Shown: positions 40,530-50,501, counted from the stretch's first letter. The stretch: DNA of 64,000 nucleotides from Shinella sp. XGS7 (GCF_020535565.1 NZ_CP084758.1:3361001-3425000), one strand, 5' to 3'. Notes: generated by a model from the letters alone, not told the origin. Made by a program: numbers and translations.

Positions 40530-42896
40530 GTGACACAGCGACACGATCCTTTCTTTGACGGCGCCTCCTCGCGCCCGTCCTCGCCGCCCAATCTCTATCT
40601 GGCGGCGCAGGGTGGGGGCGAGGGTGTGGACGCGCCGCCCATCGTGTCGTCCGAGCCCGCCGAGGACATTGGCGACCCCTTGCTGCAGGCCCTGGTCTGG
40701 CTGACCCAGCACCATGGCCGGGCCCGCTCGGCCGAGTCCCTGCGGGCCGGCCAGCCCAGCGAGGGCCCGCTCACCCCCGACCAGGCCCTGCGCCTGATGC
40801 GCGAGGCCGGCTACAACGCCGGCCTGGTGCGCAAGAACATCGACGATCTCAACCCCCTGCTGCTGCCGGCGGTGCTGCTGCTCAATGGCGGCGATGCCTG
40901 CGTGCTGGTGCGCCGCCTGCCCGTGCCCGAAGGGCAGGGCGGCCGGTCGCGCTACGAGGTGGTCTTCCCCGGCGCCGAAGGCAATGCCTGTGTGGCCGAG
41001 GCCGAGGAGCTGGAGTCCGAGTTCAGCGGCTTCGTGCTGCTGGCCACCCTGCAGGAGGCGCCGGCCAGCGACAGCCGTGCCGACCCCCTGCTGCGCGCGC
41101 CCGGCGAGCACTGGCTCTGGGGCACGCTCAAGCGCTTCATTCCCTACTACCGCGCGGCCCTGGTGGCGGCTCTGCTCAGCAATGTGCTGATGCTGGTCTC
41201 GGGCGTGGTGACCATGGTCATCTACGACAAGGTCATCCCCAACCTCAGCTTCGTCACGCTCTGGACCCTGGCCGTCGGCGCGGGTCTGGCCCTGGCCTTC
41301 GACCTCTTCTCGCGCCAGCTGCGCGCCCACCTGATCGACCTGGCCGGGCGCAAGGCCGACCTGATCATCGGCTCCAAGCTCTTCCGCCAGACCCTGGGCC
41401 TGCGCATGGAGCATCGGCCCGCTTCGGCCGGTTCCTACGCCCACACCCTGGCCCAGATCGAGGTGGTGCGGGACTTCTTCACCTCGGCCAGCATGTCCGT
41501 GGTCTCGGACCTGCCCTTCATCATCGTCTTCGTCACCATGACCTTTGTGGTGGGCGGGCCGCTGGGCTGGGTGCTGGTGCTGGCCATTCCCATCATCATG
41601 GGCCTGACCCTGGCCATCCAGGGCCGCATGCGCCGCGCGGTGCGTGCGAACATGGCCGAGACGGCCGATCTGCAAGGCACCCTGGTCGAGGCCATCGAGG
41701 GCCTGGAAGACCTCAAGACCTCGGGCGCCGAGGGCCGCTTCCTGCGCGCCTACGAGAACAGCACGGCCATGGCCGCCGCCGCCGCCCTGCGCACCCGGGA
41801 CATGCACAGCTGGAGCAGCAATCTCTCCATGACCCTGCAACAGGCCATCACCCTGGTGATGCTGGTCTGGGGCGTCTATCTGATCGAGGCCGGCTCGGTC
41901 ACCTCCGGCGCCCTGATCGGCGCGGTGATGTTTGCCGGCCGGGCCATCGCCCCGCTGGGCAGCGTGGTGAGCCTGGCGGCCCGCTACCAGGGTGCGCGCG
42001 CGGCCCTGCTGGCCCTGGACACCCTGATGGCCAAGCCCACCGAGCGCTCGGCCGATCGCAACTATGTGCCGCTGAACCAGATCAGCGGCGCCATGGGCCT
42101 GCAGGACGTGGGCTTTGCCTACCCCATGGTGGGCGAGGGCACGCCGCCCAAGGTGCTCAAGGGCGTGACGCTCAAGCTGCGCGCCGGCGAACGCGCCGCG
42201 GTGCTGGGCCGCATCGGCAGCGGCAAGTCCACGGTGCTGCGCCTGCTGGCGGGTCTGTACCAGCCCACCGAGGGCCTGGTGGATGTGGATGGCATCGACC
42301 TGCGCCAGGTGGACCCGGCCGAGTTCCGTGCCCGCGTGGGCTTTGTCTCGCAGGAGCCGCGACTCTTTCACGGCACCTTGCGCGACAACGTGCTGATGGG
42401 GCGCGCCCATATCGACGCCGCTCGCCTGGTGGAAGTGGCCCGCCTGACCGGCCTGGAGCGTGTGATCGCCGGCCACCCCCTGGGCTGGGACCTGCCCGTG
42501 GGCGAGATGGGCAGCCTGCTCTCCGGCGGCCAGCGCCAGCTGGTGGCCCTGGCCCGCGCCCTGGTCACCCGCCCCAAGATCCTGCTGATGGACGAGCCCA
42601 CCAGCTCCATGGACGCCCAGTCCGAGGTGGCCTTCCTGCGCCAGCTGCGCGACGCCGCGGGCGACTGCACCCTGGTGGTGGTGACCCATCGTCCGGCCGT
42701 GCTGGAGCTGGTCTCGCGCATCGTGGTCATGGATGCCGGCCGCCTGGTGATGGACGGCCCGCGCGACCAGGTGCTGGCCGCGCTTTCGGGCGTGCGCCCC
42801 GCCGCACCGGCCGCCACGCCCGAGGCGCCGGCCGCCGCTTCCAATCTGCATCTGCATCCGGCGGCCCAGCCGGTGCAGCGCTCGGCCTCGGTCTGA
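40530..42896 (+). CDS. Type I secretion ABC transporter (LapB/HlyB-like)
   Basis: The inner-membrane ATPase of a type I secretion system, 788 residues from a GTG. An N-terminal C39-like domain (about 50-175) appears to lack the catalytic Cys, as in LapB/HlyB transporters that bind but do not cleave substrate. Six membrane helices follow (about 190-470), then the ATPase: Walker A GRIGSGKSTVLRLLAGL, signature LLSGGQRQLVALARAL, Walker B ILLMDEPTSSMDAQSE and switch His in VTHRP. It is followed 13 bp later by the HlyD-like gene. The facing 3187-residue protein is its likely cargo. Confidence 0.94.
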   Translation: MTQRHDPFFDGASSRPSSPPNLYLAAQGGGEGVDAPPIVSSEPAEDIGDPLLQALVWLTQHHGRARSAESLRAGQPSEGPLTPDQALRLMREAGYNAGLVRKNIDDLNPLLLPAVLLLNGGDACVLVRRLPVPEGQGGRSRYEVVFPGAEGNACVAEAEELESEFSGFVLLATLQEAPASDSRADPLLRAPGEHWLWGTLKRFIPYYRAALVAALLSNVLMLVSGVVTMVIYDKVIPNLSFVTLWTLAVGAGLALAFDLFSRQLRAHLIDLAGRKADLIIGSKLFRQTLGLRMEHRPASAGSYAHTLAQIEVVRDFFTSASMSVVSDLPFIIVFVTMTFVVGGPLGWVLVLAIPIIMGLTLAIQGRMRRAVRANMAETADLQGTLVEAIEGLEDLKTSGAEGRFLRAYENSTAMAAAAALRTRDMHSWSSNLSMTLQQAITLVMLVWGVYLIEAGSVTSGALIGAVMFAGRAIAPLGSVVSLAARYQGARAALLALDTLMAKPTERSADRNYVPLNQISGAMGLQDVGFAYPMVGEGTPPKVLKGVTLKLRAGERAAVLGRIGSGKSTVLRLLAGLYQPTEGLVDVDGIDLRQVDPAEFRARVGFVSQEPRLFHGTLRDNVLMGRAHIDAARLVEVARLTGLERVIAGHPLGWDLPVGEMGSLLSGGQRQLVALARALVTRPKILLMDEPTSSMDAQSEVAFLRQLRDAAGDCTLVVVTHRPAVLELVSRIVVMDAGRLVMDGPRDQVLAALSGVRPAAPAATPEAPAAASNLHLHPAAQPVQRSASV

Positions 42897-42909
42897 GGGA
42901 GGCTGAGGC

Positions 42910-44112
42910 ATGAGCGTGGCGCGGGACGAGGGCCTGTTTCTGAGCGCGGTGGCCAAGGCGCAGGTGGAGGAACCCCTGCCCAAGGTGACCTGGGCGCTCT
43001 ACCTGCTGCTGGCCGCCCTGGTGGTGGCGCTGAGCTGGTCCGCCCTGGCCCAGATCGATCAGGTCACGCGCAGCGAGGGCCGCATCGTGCCCGAGGCGCG
43101 CGAGCAGGTGATCGCCAGCATGGAGATGGGCACCCTGCGCGAGCTGCTGGTGCGCGAGGGCCAGCAGGTGGAACAGGGGCAAGACCTGGCCCGTCTGGAC
43201 CCCACCCGCGTGGAGTCGGCCCAGAACGAGGGGCAGATCAAGCGCCTGTCGCTGATGGCCACCGTGGCTCGCCTGACGGCCGAGGCCTCGGCGCGCCCGC
43301 TGCAGTTCCCCCCCGAGCTCAAGGCCCAGCCCGGCCTCGTGCGGGCGGAGACCGAGGCCTTCGAGGCCCGCCGCCTGGTGCAGGACGAGGCGGTGGCGGC
43401 CCTCAACCGCAGCGCCGGCCTGGTGGGCCGCGAGCTGCGCATCGCCCAGGACATGGCGGCCAAGGGCCTGATGTCCGATGTGGAGGTGATGCGCCTGAAC
43501 CGCCAGATCAATGATCTGCAGCAGCAGCGCAATGAGCGCGTGGCACGCTTTCGCCAGGAGGCCGCCAGCGAGCTGGTGCGCGTGCAGGGCGAGCTGGCCC
43601 TGCTGGACGAGCAGATGGTGGTGCGCCAGGACGCGCTGACGCGCACCGTGCTCAAGTCCCCCGTCAAGGGCCTGGTGAAGAACATCCGCGCCAATACTGT
43701 GGGTGGTGTGATCACGCCGGGTTCGCCCATCATGGAGATCGTCCCTTTGAGCGAGCGCGTGCTGGTGGAGGCCCGCATCCGTTCGGCCGATGTGGGCTTC
43801 ATCCGCATGGGCCAGCGCGCCGTGGTCAAGCTCGCGGGCTATGACTACAACCTCAACGGCGGCCTGGAGGGCAAGGTGGAATACATCAGCCCCGATGCCC
43901 TGACCGATGTGGACGGCAAGCCCGCCGCCGAGGGCCGCTACTACCGCGTGCTGGTGCGCGCCGAGAGCAATACCCTGCGCTACAAGGGCGAAGCCCTGCC
44001 GGTGATTCCCGGCATGACGGGCTCGGTGGAGATCCGCACCGGCGAGCGTTCGGTGCTGAGCTATATCTTCCGCCCGCTGATGAAGGCCCAGGAGGCCATG
44101 CGCGAGCGCTGA
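42910..44112 (+). CDS. HlyD-family type I secretion membrane fusion protein
   Basis: The periplasmic adaptor of the type I system, 400 residues with one N-terminal transmembrane segment (about 20-40, WALYLLLAALVVALSWSALA). SEGRIVPEAREQVIASMEMG and LVREGQQVEQGQDLARLDP form the first lipoyl half. A long coiled coil (about 90-235, KGLMSDVEVMRLNRQINDLQ) follows, then VLKSPVKGLVKNIRANTVGG and VIPGMTGSVEIRTGERSVLS near the end. Layout is as in LapC/HlyD. A GAGG sits just upstream. The TolC-like gene follows after 105 bp. Confidence 0.94.
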   Translation: MSVARDEGLFLSAVAKAQVEEPLPKVTWALYLLLAALVVALSWSALAQIDQVTRSEGRIVPEAREQVIASMEMGTLRELLVREGQQVEQGQDLARLDPTRVESAQNEGQIKRLSLMATVARLTAEASARPLQFPPELKAQPGLVRAETEAFEARRLVQDEAVAALNRSAGLVGRELRIAQDMAAKGLMSDVEVMRLNRQINDLQQQRNERVARFRQEAASELVRVQGELALLDEQMVVRQDALTRTVLKSPVKGLVKNIRANTVGGVITPGSPIMEIVPLSERVLVEARIRSADVGFIRMGQRAVVKLAGYDYNLNGGLEGKVEYISPDALTDVDGKPAAEGRYYRVLVRAESNTLRYKGEALPVIPGMTGSVEIRTGERSVLSYIFRPLMKAQEAMRER

Positions 44113-44217
44113 GCGTGTGGCGCCCCGCTGCCGGCGGCAGTGCGCAGATTTGGGCCGGGGAGGGCGGGCTGTTCCAGCCTTCGTGAGCGATGGGCTCGTG
44201 ATGTAGTAACGCCCATC

Positions 44218-45639
44218 ATGCAGAAGTTCACGATCCTCGCGCGCACCCGACCCCTGCTGGCCACCCTGGCCCTGCTGATGGTGCTGCCGACCCAGGCCCA
44301 GAGCGGCAGCGCCAAGCGCGCGGCCAAGGCCAGGGCCGAGGCCCTGCCCGCCGTGGCCACCACGCCGGCCGGCAGCAGCGGCACACGCTGCGGCGACGAG
44401 GGCTCCGCGCCCCTGAGCGCCAGCCTGGCCGAGGGCGCTGCCGTGGATCCGCGCACCCAGCTGCAGACCCTGGTGCGCCAGTCCCTGCAGCGCAGCCAGA
44501 CCGTCGGCGCCATCAATCTGCTGGCCCAGGCCGCCCGCGATGACTGGGAGGAGGCGCGCGCCGCCCGCCTGCCGGTGGTCAATCTCAGCGCCGGGGCTTC
44601 GCACCTGGGCAACAAGATCGAGGACCTGCCGGCCCGTCAGGGCACCCAGGGCCGCGCCTCGCTGAGCGTGAGCGCGCCGCTCTACGACTTCGGCCGCATC
44701 GAGCAGCTGGCCGCCTGGCGCAGCCAGCTGGCCGAGGCGGCGCGCCAGGGCCTGATCAATGTGGAGCAGCAGCTGGCCCTGCAGACCGTGTCCCTGGCCA
44801 TGGATCGCAGCCGCTACCAGCTGCAGATCCAGGTCTATGGCCAGTATGTGCGCAAGATGGCCTGCCTGGTCGAAGCCCTTGAAACCATCGTCAAGGCCGA
44901 TCGCGGCCGCGCCAGCGAACTGGTGCAGGCCCAGAAGAACCAGCAGCAGGCCGAGCTCTCGGTGGAGCAGACCCAGAGCGCGCTGCGCCAGACCGAAATC
45001 CGCCTGCGCCGTTTCGTGGGCGACGAGCTGCCGCCCAGCGCCAGCTATGCGGCCCTGCTGACCCAGGTGCCCGAGCTGGCTCAGATGCAGGCCGATGTGC
45101 TGGAGGCCGCCGAGGTGGCCCAGCTCGAGGCTCAGGCCAAGGCCCAGAACAGCTATGCCGCCTCGGTGAAGGCGGCGCAGAAACCCCAGCTGAGCTGGCA
45201 GCTGGGTTCCACCGCCACTACCGGCTTCAACCGGGGGGGCGACTGGGTGGCCGGCGTGACGCTGAACATCCCGCTCTACAACCCCGGCATGGAAGCCAGC
45301 GTCTCGGCCGCGCAGAAGCGCGCCGAGGCCGCGCGGCTGCAGCGCGATGACGCCATCGAGGCGCGCCGCTACCGCATGGCCGATATGCATGAGGCGGCGG
45401 TCTCCTCTTTCGACCGTGCGCGCCGCATCACCGAGATCCTGCGCAACAGCGAGCGGGTGCGTGTGGCCACCCTGCAGCAGTGGCAGCAGCTGGGCCGGCG
45501 CTCGCTCTTTGATGTGATGGGTGCGGAGTCCGACTACTACTCCCTGCGCGTGGCTCATGTGAACGCGCTTTTCGACGGCCAGCAGGCCGTGGCCCTGCTC
45601 TGGTCCATGGGCCGCGGGGTGCTGACCCCGCTGCAGTGA
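44218..45639 (+). CDS. TolC-like outer membrane channel of the T1SS
   Basis: The outer-membrane efflux protein completing the type I system, 473 residues. A signal peptide (RPLLATLALLMVLPTQAQS) leads to the periplasm. Two TolC-type repeats are visible: VNLSAGASHLGNKIEDLPAR and RASLSVSAPLYDFGRIEQLA, then WQLGSTATTGFNRGGDWVAG and VTLNIPLYNPGMEASVSAAQ. Long helices between them form the tunnel. I chose the ATG at 44218 because upstream codons lie before the signal. The order ABC-HlyD-TolC matches LapB-LapC-LapE clusters. Confidence 0.92.
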   Translation: MQKFTILARTRPLLATLALLMVLPTQAQSGSAKRAAKARAEALPAVATTPAGSSGTRCGDEGSAPLSASLAEGAAVDPRTQLQTLVRQSLQRSQTVGAINLLAQAARDDWEEARAARLPVVNLSAGASHLGNKIEDLPARQGTQGRASLSVSAPLYDFGRIEQLAAWRSQLAEAARQGLINVEQQLALQTVSLAMDRSRYQLQIQVYGQYVRKMACLVEALETIVKADRGRASELVQAQKNQQQAELSVEQTQSALRQTEIRLRRFVGDELPPSASYAALLTQVPELAQMQADVLEAAEVAQLEAQAKAQNSYAASVKAAQKPQLSWQLGSTATTGFNRGGDWVAGVTLNIPLYNPGMEASVSAAQKRAEAARLQRDDAIEARRYRMADMHEAAVSSFDRARRITEILRNSERVRVATLQQWQQLGRRSLFDVMGAESDYYSLRVAHVNALFDGQQAVALLWSMGRGVLTPLQ

Positions 45640-45739
45640 GCGGCCCCGAACTGCCCCGCCGCGCACCGGCTTTTCACGGGGAAGCAGCGCGGTCCATCGG
45701 TTATCGTTCGCCCAGCATCACAGCGCACCGACAAGCACC

Positions 45740-46729
45740 ATGAGCCACAGCGTCACCGCCCCCGAGGGCGTCTCGGTCCACCCCATGGCCCTGCTGGAGA
45801 CGCCCCATGTGGGCGCCGGCAGCCGCATCTGGGCCTTTGCCCATGTGCTGCCGGGGGCGCGCATCGGCCGTGACGCGAACATCTGCGACCATGTCTTCAT
45901 CGAGAACGATGTGGTGCTGGGCGACCGGGTCACGGTCAAGAGCGGGGTGCAGCTCTGGGACGGCGTGCGCGTCGAGGACGATGTCTTCGTCGGCCCCAAT
46001 GTCACCTTCTCCAACGACCCCTTCCCGCGCAGCAAGCAGCGGCCCGAGCGCTTTGTACAGACTCGCGTGCGCGCGGGTGCCAGCATCGGTTCGGGCGCCA
46101 CCATACGCCCCGGCGTGACCATCGGCCCGGGCGCCCTGGTCAGCGACGGCGCGGTGGTCACCCGCGATGTGCCGCCCAATGCCATCGTGGCGGGCAACCC
46201 GGCCTATATCACCGGCTATGCCGACACGCCCGAGGTGCCCCTGCAGGGCGTGGCCATCACCGCCAGCCAGGCGGGGCAGGGCGCCCAGGACGTGCCCGAG
46301 CTGCATGTGCGCGGCGCCCGCCTGCACCGCATGCCCAAGATCGTGGATCTGCGCGGCGCCCTGTCCTTCGGCGAGACGGGCGCCCATCTGCCCTTCACGC
46401 CCGAGCGCTTCTTCATGGTCTACGACGTGCCCAGCCGCGAGGTGCGCGGCGAGCACGCGCACCGGGCCTGCCACCAGTTCCTGGTCTGTGTGAAGGGCTC
46501 GCTGGGCATCGTGCTGGACGACGGCGAGCGCCGTGACCAGATCACGCTGGACAGCCCCCAGCTGGGCCTGCACATCCCGCCCATGGTCTGGGGCATCCAG
46601 TACCAGTTCTCGCCCGATGCGGTGCTGCTGGTGCTGGCCTCGCACCGCTACGAGGCCGAGGACTACATCCGCAACTACGACGATTTCCTGGCCGCCGTGC
46701 GCGCCGGCCAGCCTGGGAGCCCGGCATGA
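45740..46729 (+). CDS. Fused acetyltransferase + dTDP-sugar 3,4-ketoisomerase (WxcM-like)
   Basis: A 329-residue two-domain enzyme. The N-terminal half (about 1-165) is a left-handed beta-helix acyltransferase of the FdtC/QdtC type: [53 protein letters not shown]. The C-terminal half (about 195-325) is an FdtA/QdtA cupin: FTPERFFMVYDVPSREVRGE, HAHRACHQFLVCVKG, EAEDYIRNYDDFLAA. Together they would make and later acetylate a dTDP-3-amino-3,6-dideoxyhexose (Fuc3NAc or Qui3NAc). The fusion resembles Xanthomonas WxcM. It overlaps the aminotransferase by 4 bp. RmlA/RmlB, which supply the precursor, are outside the window. Confidence 0.88.
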   Translation: MSHSVTAPEGVSVHPMALLETPHVGAGSRIWAFAHVLPGARIGRDANICDHVFIENDVVLGDRVTVKSGVQLWDGVRVEDDVFVGPNVTFSNDPFPRSKQRPERFVQTRVRAGASIGSGATIRPGVTIGPGALVSDGAVVTRDVPPNAIVAGNPAYITGYADTPEVPLQGVAITASQAGQGAQDVPELHVRGARLHRMPKIVDLRGALSFGETGAHLPFTPERFFMVYDVPSREVRGEHAHRACHQFLVCVKGSLGIVLDDGERRDQITLDSPQLGLHIPPMVWGIQYQFSPDAVLLVLASHRYEAEDYIRNYDDFLAAVRAGQPGSPA

Positions 46730-47850
46730 GCGCCACCCCTGCGACCACCCCCATCACCCTGCCGTTCCTGGACCTGCAGCCCATCTACCAGCGCTCCAAG
46801 CCCGAGATCGACGCGGCCCTGGCCCGCGTGGCCGGCAGTGGCTGGTTTCTGCTGGGCAAGGAGCTGAGCGCCTTCGAGAGTGCCTGGGCCGACTACTGCG
46901 GCGTGCCCCATGCCGCGGGCGTGGCCAACGGCCTGGATGCCCTGCACCTGGCCCTGCTGGCCCTGGGCGTGGGTCCGGGCGACGAGGTCATCGTGCCCTC
47001 CAACACCTATATCGCCACCTGGCTGGCGGTGAGCCAGTGCGGCGCAAAGCCCGTGCCGGTGGAGCCGGACCCGGCCACCTTCAATCTGGACCCGGCCCGG
47101 GTGGAGGCCGCCATCACACCGGCCACCCGCGTGCTGCTGCCGGTGCATCTCTACGGCCAGCCCGCCGATATGGACGCGCTGATGGCCCTGGCCGCCCGCC
47201 ATGGCCTCAAGGTGCTGGATGACTGCGCCCAGGCCCATGCCGCGCGCTACAAGGGCCGCCGCGTGGGCGGCCTAGCCGATGTCTCGGCCTGGAGCTTCTA
47301 CCCCGGCAAGAATCTGGGCGCCATGGGCGACGGTGGTGGCGTGAGCACGGGCGATGCGGCCCTGATCGAGCGCATCAAGGTGCTGCGCAACTACGGCTCG
47401 CGCATCAAGTATCACAACGAGATCAAGGGCTTCAACTCGCGCCTGGACGAGATCCAGGCCGCGGTGCTGAGCGCCAAGCTGCCGGCCCTGGACCCGGCCA
47501 CCGACGAGCGTCGCCAGATCGCCGCGCGCCTGCTGGACGGCCTCGCAGGCCTGGACCTGCAATTGCCCCATGTGCCCGACTGGGCCGACCCGGCCTGGCA
47601 TCTCTTCGTGGTGCGCCATGCCGACCGCGACGGCCTGCAAGCCCGTCTGGCCCAGCGCGGCATCGGCACCCTGATCCATTACCCGGTGGCGCCGCATCTG
47701 CAGCCGGCCTATGCCGAGCTGGGCTACGGGCCGGGCGACTTCCCCATTGCCGAGGCCATCCACCGCGAGGTGCTGAGCCTGCCCCTGTGGCCGGGCATGA
47801 GCGAGGCCCAGGTGGAGCAGCTGATCGCGGCGCTGCGCGCTAGCGTCTGA
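46726..47850 (+). CDS. DegT/DnrJ/EryC1 sugar aminotransferase (FdtB/QdtB-like)
   Basis: A 374-residue PLP-dependent sugar aminotransferase. FLDLQPIYQRSKPEIDAALA is the N-terminal box; VANGLDALHLALLALGVGPG, VPSNTYIATWLAVSQCGAKP and VLDDCAQAHAARYKG bind PLP. The Schiff-base lysine is K195 in SFYPGKNLGAMGDGG, with LRNYGSRIKYHNEIKGFNSR after it. It would aminate the 3-keto sugar produced by the upstream fused enzyme, giving dTDP-3-amino-3,6-dideoxyhexose. The 4-bp overlap with that gene supports one pathway. Confidence 0.9.
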   Translation: MSATPATTPITLPFLDLQPIYQRSKPEIDAALARVAGSGWFLLGKELSAFESAWADYCGVPHAAGVANGLDALHLALLALGVGPGDEVIVPSNTYIATWLAVSQCGAKPVPVEPDPATFNLDPARVEAAITPATRVLLPVHLYGQPADMDALMALAARHGLKVLDDCAQAHAARYKGRRVGGLADVSAWSFYPGKNLGAMGDGGGVSTGDAALIERIKVLRNYGSRIKYHNEIKGFNSRLDEIQAAVLSAKLPALDPATDERRQIAARLLDGLAGLDLQLPHVPDWADPAWHLFVVRHADRDGLQARLAQRGIGTLIHYPVAPHLQPAYAELGYGPGDFPIAEAIHREVLSLPLWPGMSEAQVEQLIAALRASV

Positions 47851-47931
47851 GGCATCTGAGGCCGTGCGGCCGGCGGGCCTTGCCCGAGTGCTCCGACCGG
47901 ACCGGGCTTGAAGATTTGCGACACTGCGGCC

Positions 47932-49998
47932 ATGCCGCAAGTCCGCACTTCCCAGAACAAGAATGCCACCGCCTCCCAACTGCCGCCCCTGAGCGCCGAG
48001 GACCTCTGGTCCCTGGACCGGCTCGGAACGCCCTCGCTCTCGCCCGACGGCCGCCAACTGGTCTGCAGCCTGAGTCGCGGCACGCTGGAGCGCCGCCACA
48101 ACAGCCTCTGGCTGATGGACTGCAGCGGCGAGCGCGCGCCGCGTGCCCTGACCGTCTGCGGCGAGCGTGATGGCCAGCCTGCCTGGTCGCCGCGCGGCGA
48201 TGCCATCGCCTTTCTCAGCCGGCGCGAGCAGCAGGGCGAGAAGGATGCGCGGCCCCAGCTCTATCTGATTGCGCCCGATGGCGGCGAGGCCCGGCGCCTG
48301 AGCGATTTCGCGCCCGGCATCGAGAGCTTCAGATGGCTGCCGGACGGCTCGGGCCTGATCTTCAGCGCCTGGGTCTGGCCGGGCCTGCGTGGTGCCGCCG
48401 CCCAGCAGCGCGAGCACCGGCGCTGGACCGAGCGCCAGGAAACGGGCTACCGCACCGAGGAGGTGTTCTATCGCCACTGGGATCACAACATCCCCATGGA
48501 CCGGGTGCTGCACCTCTGGCATCTGGACATCGCCAGCGGCCGCCTGCGCGACCTGTTCGAAGGCACGGCGCTGGAGCTGCCGCGCAGCAATGGCGGCGCG
48601 GGCGACTACGCCATCAGCCCTGACGGGCGTCATCTGGCCTTTGTCCACGACCCGGCCTCCGTGCAGCGCGGCGGCCAGCCCTGGGCCTTGAGCGAACTGG
48701 ATCTGCGCAGCCGGCGCTGCCGCCGCCTGATCGAGGACCCGGCCTGGGATATCGCCTCGCCCAGCTACAGCGGCGACGGCCGCGCGCTGGCCTTCACCGC
48801 CGCCCATGTGGGCCGGCACGAGAAAGCCCTGGCGCAGCCGGCCCTGCTGCGCTTCGATGCGCGCCACCGCAGCCTGGGCTGGCGCGCGCTGGGCGGCGCG
48901 GACTGGGACCTGGACGCCGGTGCCCCGCGCTGGGCCGAGGCCGACCAAGCCCTGCTCTTCACGGCCCAGCAGCAGGGTCGCTGCCACCTCTGGCGTCTGG
49001 ATCTGGGCTCGGGCGACTGCCGGGTGCTGCAGCCGGGCGGCTGGGTGCAGGGCTTTGATGTGGGCGGGCCGGACGGAGGCCAGATCGTGAGCGCCAGCGA
49101 CAGCGCCCGGCATCCGGTGCGTCTGAATGCACTGCGGGCCGGTGAGGCGCCGCGGCGCCTGGAGCGCTTCAATGACGAACTGCTGGCCCAGCGCCGCCTG
49201 GGCGAGCTGCGCGAGGTCTGGTTCGAGGGCGCGCAGGGCGATGCGGTGCAGATGTGGCTGACCCTGCCCGTGGCCTTCAGCCCGCGGCGGCGCCACCCCC
49301 TGCTGCATGTGATCCATGGCGGGCCCTTCGCGGCCGCGGGTGACACCTTCAGCTACCGATGGAACCCTCATGTGCTGGCGGCGCGCGGCCATGTGGTGGC
49401 CCAGGTGAATTACCACGGCTCCAGCGGCTTCGGCTTTGCCTTTCGCGACAGCATCATGGGCCGCCAGGGCGAGCTGGAGAGCCAGGACATCGAGGCCGCC
49501 AGCGACTGGCTGCTGGCCCAACCCTGGGCCGATGGGCGGCGGCTTTCAGCCACCGGCGGCAGCTACGGCGGCTTTCTGGTGGCCTGGCTCAACGGCCATG
49601 TGGCGCCGGGGCGCTACCGCAGCTATGTCTGCCATGCTGGCGTGTTCGACCGCATCGCCACCTTCAGTGCGGACTCCTATATGCAGCGCCCGCGCGACCT
49701 CAAGGCCCGTTACTGGGAGGACATGCCGCGTGTGCTGGCCCAGAGTCCGCATGCCTTTGCAAACACCATGCAGACGCCCACCCTGGTGATCCACGGCGCC
49801 CAGGACTACCGCGTGCCCGACTGCAACGGCCTGGCTTACTACAACACGCTCAAGGCCCGTGGCGTGCCGGCCCGCCTGCTGTGGTTCCCGGATGAAAACC
49901 ACTGGGTGTTGAAGCCGCGCAACTCGGTGCTCTGGTACCGCGAGTTCCTGGACTGGGTGCAGCGCTGGGAAGCGCCGGCCGCGCACCGGCGCGGCTGA
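47932..49998 (+). CDS. S9-family prolyl oligopeptidase
   Basis: A serine peptidase of 688 residues from the ATG at 47932 (an in-frame TTG lies at 47908). A seven-bladed beta-propeller (about 20-420; TPSLSPDGRQLVCSLSRG, YAISPDGRHLAFVHDP) gates an alpha/beta-hydrolase domain. The triad is S544 (ATGGSYGGFLVAW), D625 (HGAQDYRVPD) and H657 (DENHWVL). No signal peptide is seen, so it is cytoplasmic and should degrade short peptides. It is of the acylaminoacyl-peptidase/DPP-IV subgroup. It follows the sugar genes by 81 bp; a link to them or to the secretion system is not evident. It converges on the acetyltransferase gene. Confidence 0.9.
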   Translation: MPQVRTSQNKNATASQLPPLSAEDLWSLDRLGTPSLSPDGRQLVCSLSRGTLERRHNSLWLMDCSGERAPRALTVCGERDGQPAWSPRGDAIAFLSRREQQGEKDARPQLYLIAPDGGEARRLSDFAPGIESFRWLPDGSGLIFSAWVWPGLRGAAAQQREHRRWTERQETGYRTEEVFYRHWDHNIPMDRVLHLWHLDIASGRLRDLFEGTALELPRSNGGAGDYAISPDGRHLAFVHDPASVQRGGQPWALSELDLRSRRCRRLIEDPAWDIASPSYSGDGRALAFTAAHVGRHEKALAQPALLRFDARHRSLGWRALGGADWDLDAGAPRWAEADQALLFTAQQQGRCHLWRLDLGSGDCRVLQPGGWVQGFDVGGPDGGQIVSASDSARHPVRLNALRAGEAPRRLERFNDELLAQRRLGELREVWFEGAQGDAVQMWLTLPVAFSPRRRHPLLHVIHGGPFAAAGDTFSYRWNPHVLAARGHVVAQVNYHGSSGFGFAFRDSIMGRQGELESQDIEAASDWLLAQPWADGRRLSATGGSYGGFLVAWLNGHVAPGRYRSYVCHAGVFDRIATFSADSYMQRPRDLKARYWEDMPRVLAQSPHAFANTMQTPTLVIHGAQDYRVPDCNGLAYYNTLKARGVPARLLWFPDENHWVLKPRNSVLWYREFLDWVQRWEAPAAHRRG

Positions 49999-50010
49999 GC
50001 GCTCGAGGCT

Positions 50011-50490
50011 TCAGGCGCGCGGTGCCGGTCCGCGCGGCCGGGCCGGGTTGCCCAGCCAGAGCTCGCCCGCGGGCACATCGCGGGTGACCACGCTGCCCGC
50101 GCCAATCATGGCGCCGGCGCCGATCTGCACGCCGCCCAGGATGGTGGCATTGGCGCCGATGGAAGCGCCCCGGCCGATGCGGGTGCGTTGGAAGGCCTCC
50201 GGGTATTGCTTGGAGCGCGGGTACTTGTCGTTCGTGAACGCGACGTTGGGTCCGATGAACACATCGTCCTCCACGCTCAGCCCGTCCCAGAGCTGCACCC
50301 CGCTCTTGACCGTGACCCGGTCGCCCAGCTCCACATCGCTCTCGATCAGGCACTGTGCATTGATATTGCAGTCGCGGCCGATGCGCGCGCCGGCCAGCAC
50401 CACGCAGAACTGCCAGACCGTGGTGCCCGGGCCGATCTGGGTGCTCTGCACATCGGACAGGGGATGAATGCGCGGCGGGGTGTCGTTCAT
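50011..50490 (-). CDS. Sugar O/N-acetyltransferase, FdtC/QdtC-like
   Basis: A 159-residue left-handed beta-helix acyltransferase. [59 protein letters not shown] and [14 protein letters not shown] closely match the N-terminal half of the fused enzyme at 45740, so the two are paralogues. It would acetylate the 3-amino group of a dTDP-sugar, completing Fuc3NAc or Qui3NAc. I chose the ATG at 50490 ([12 protein letters not shown]). It lies downstream of the giant repeat gene on the same strand, but the terminator at 50502-50531 falls between them. Confidence 0.85.
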   Translation of the reverse strand: MNDTPPRIHPLSDVQSTQIGPGTTVWQFCVVLAGARIGRDCNINAQCLIESDVELGDRVTVKSGVQLWDGLSVEDDVFIGPNVAFTNDKYPRSKQYPEAFQRTRIGRGASIGANATILGGVQIGAGAMIGAGSVVTRDVPAGELWLGNPARPRGPAPRA

Positions 50491-50501
50491 GGGCGCAGCA
50501 T

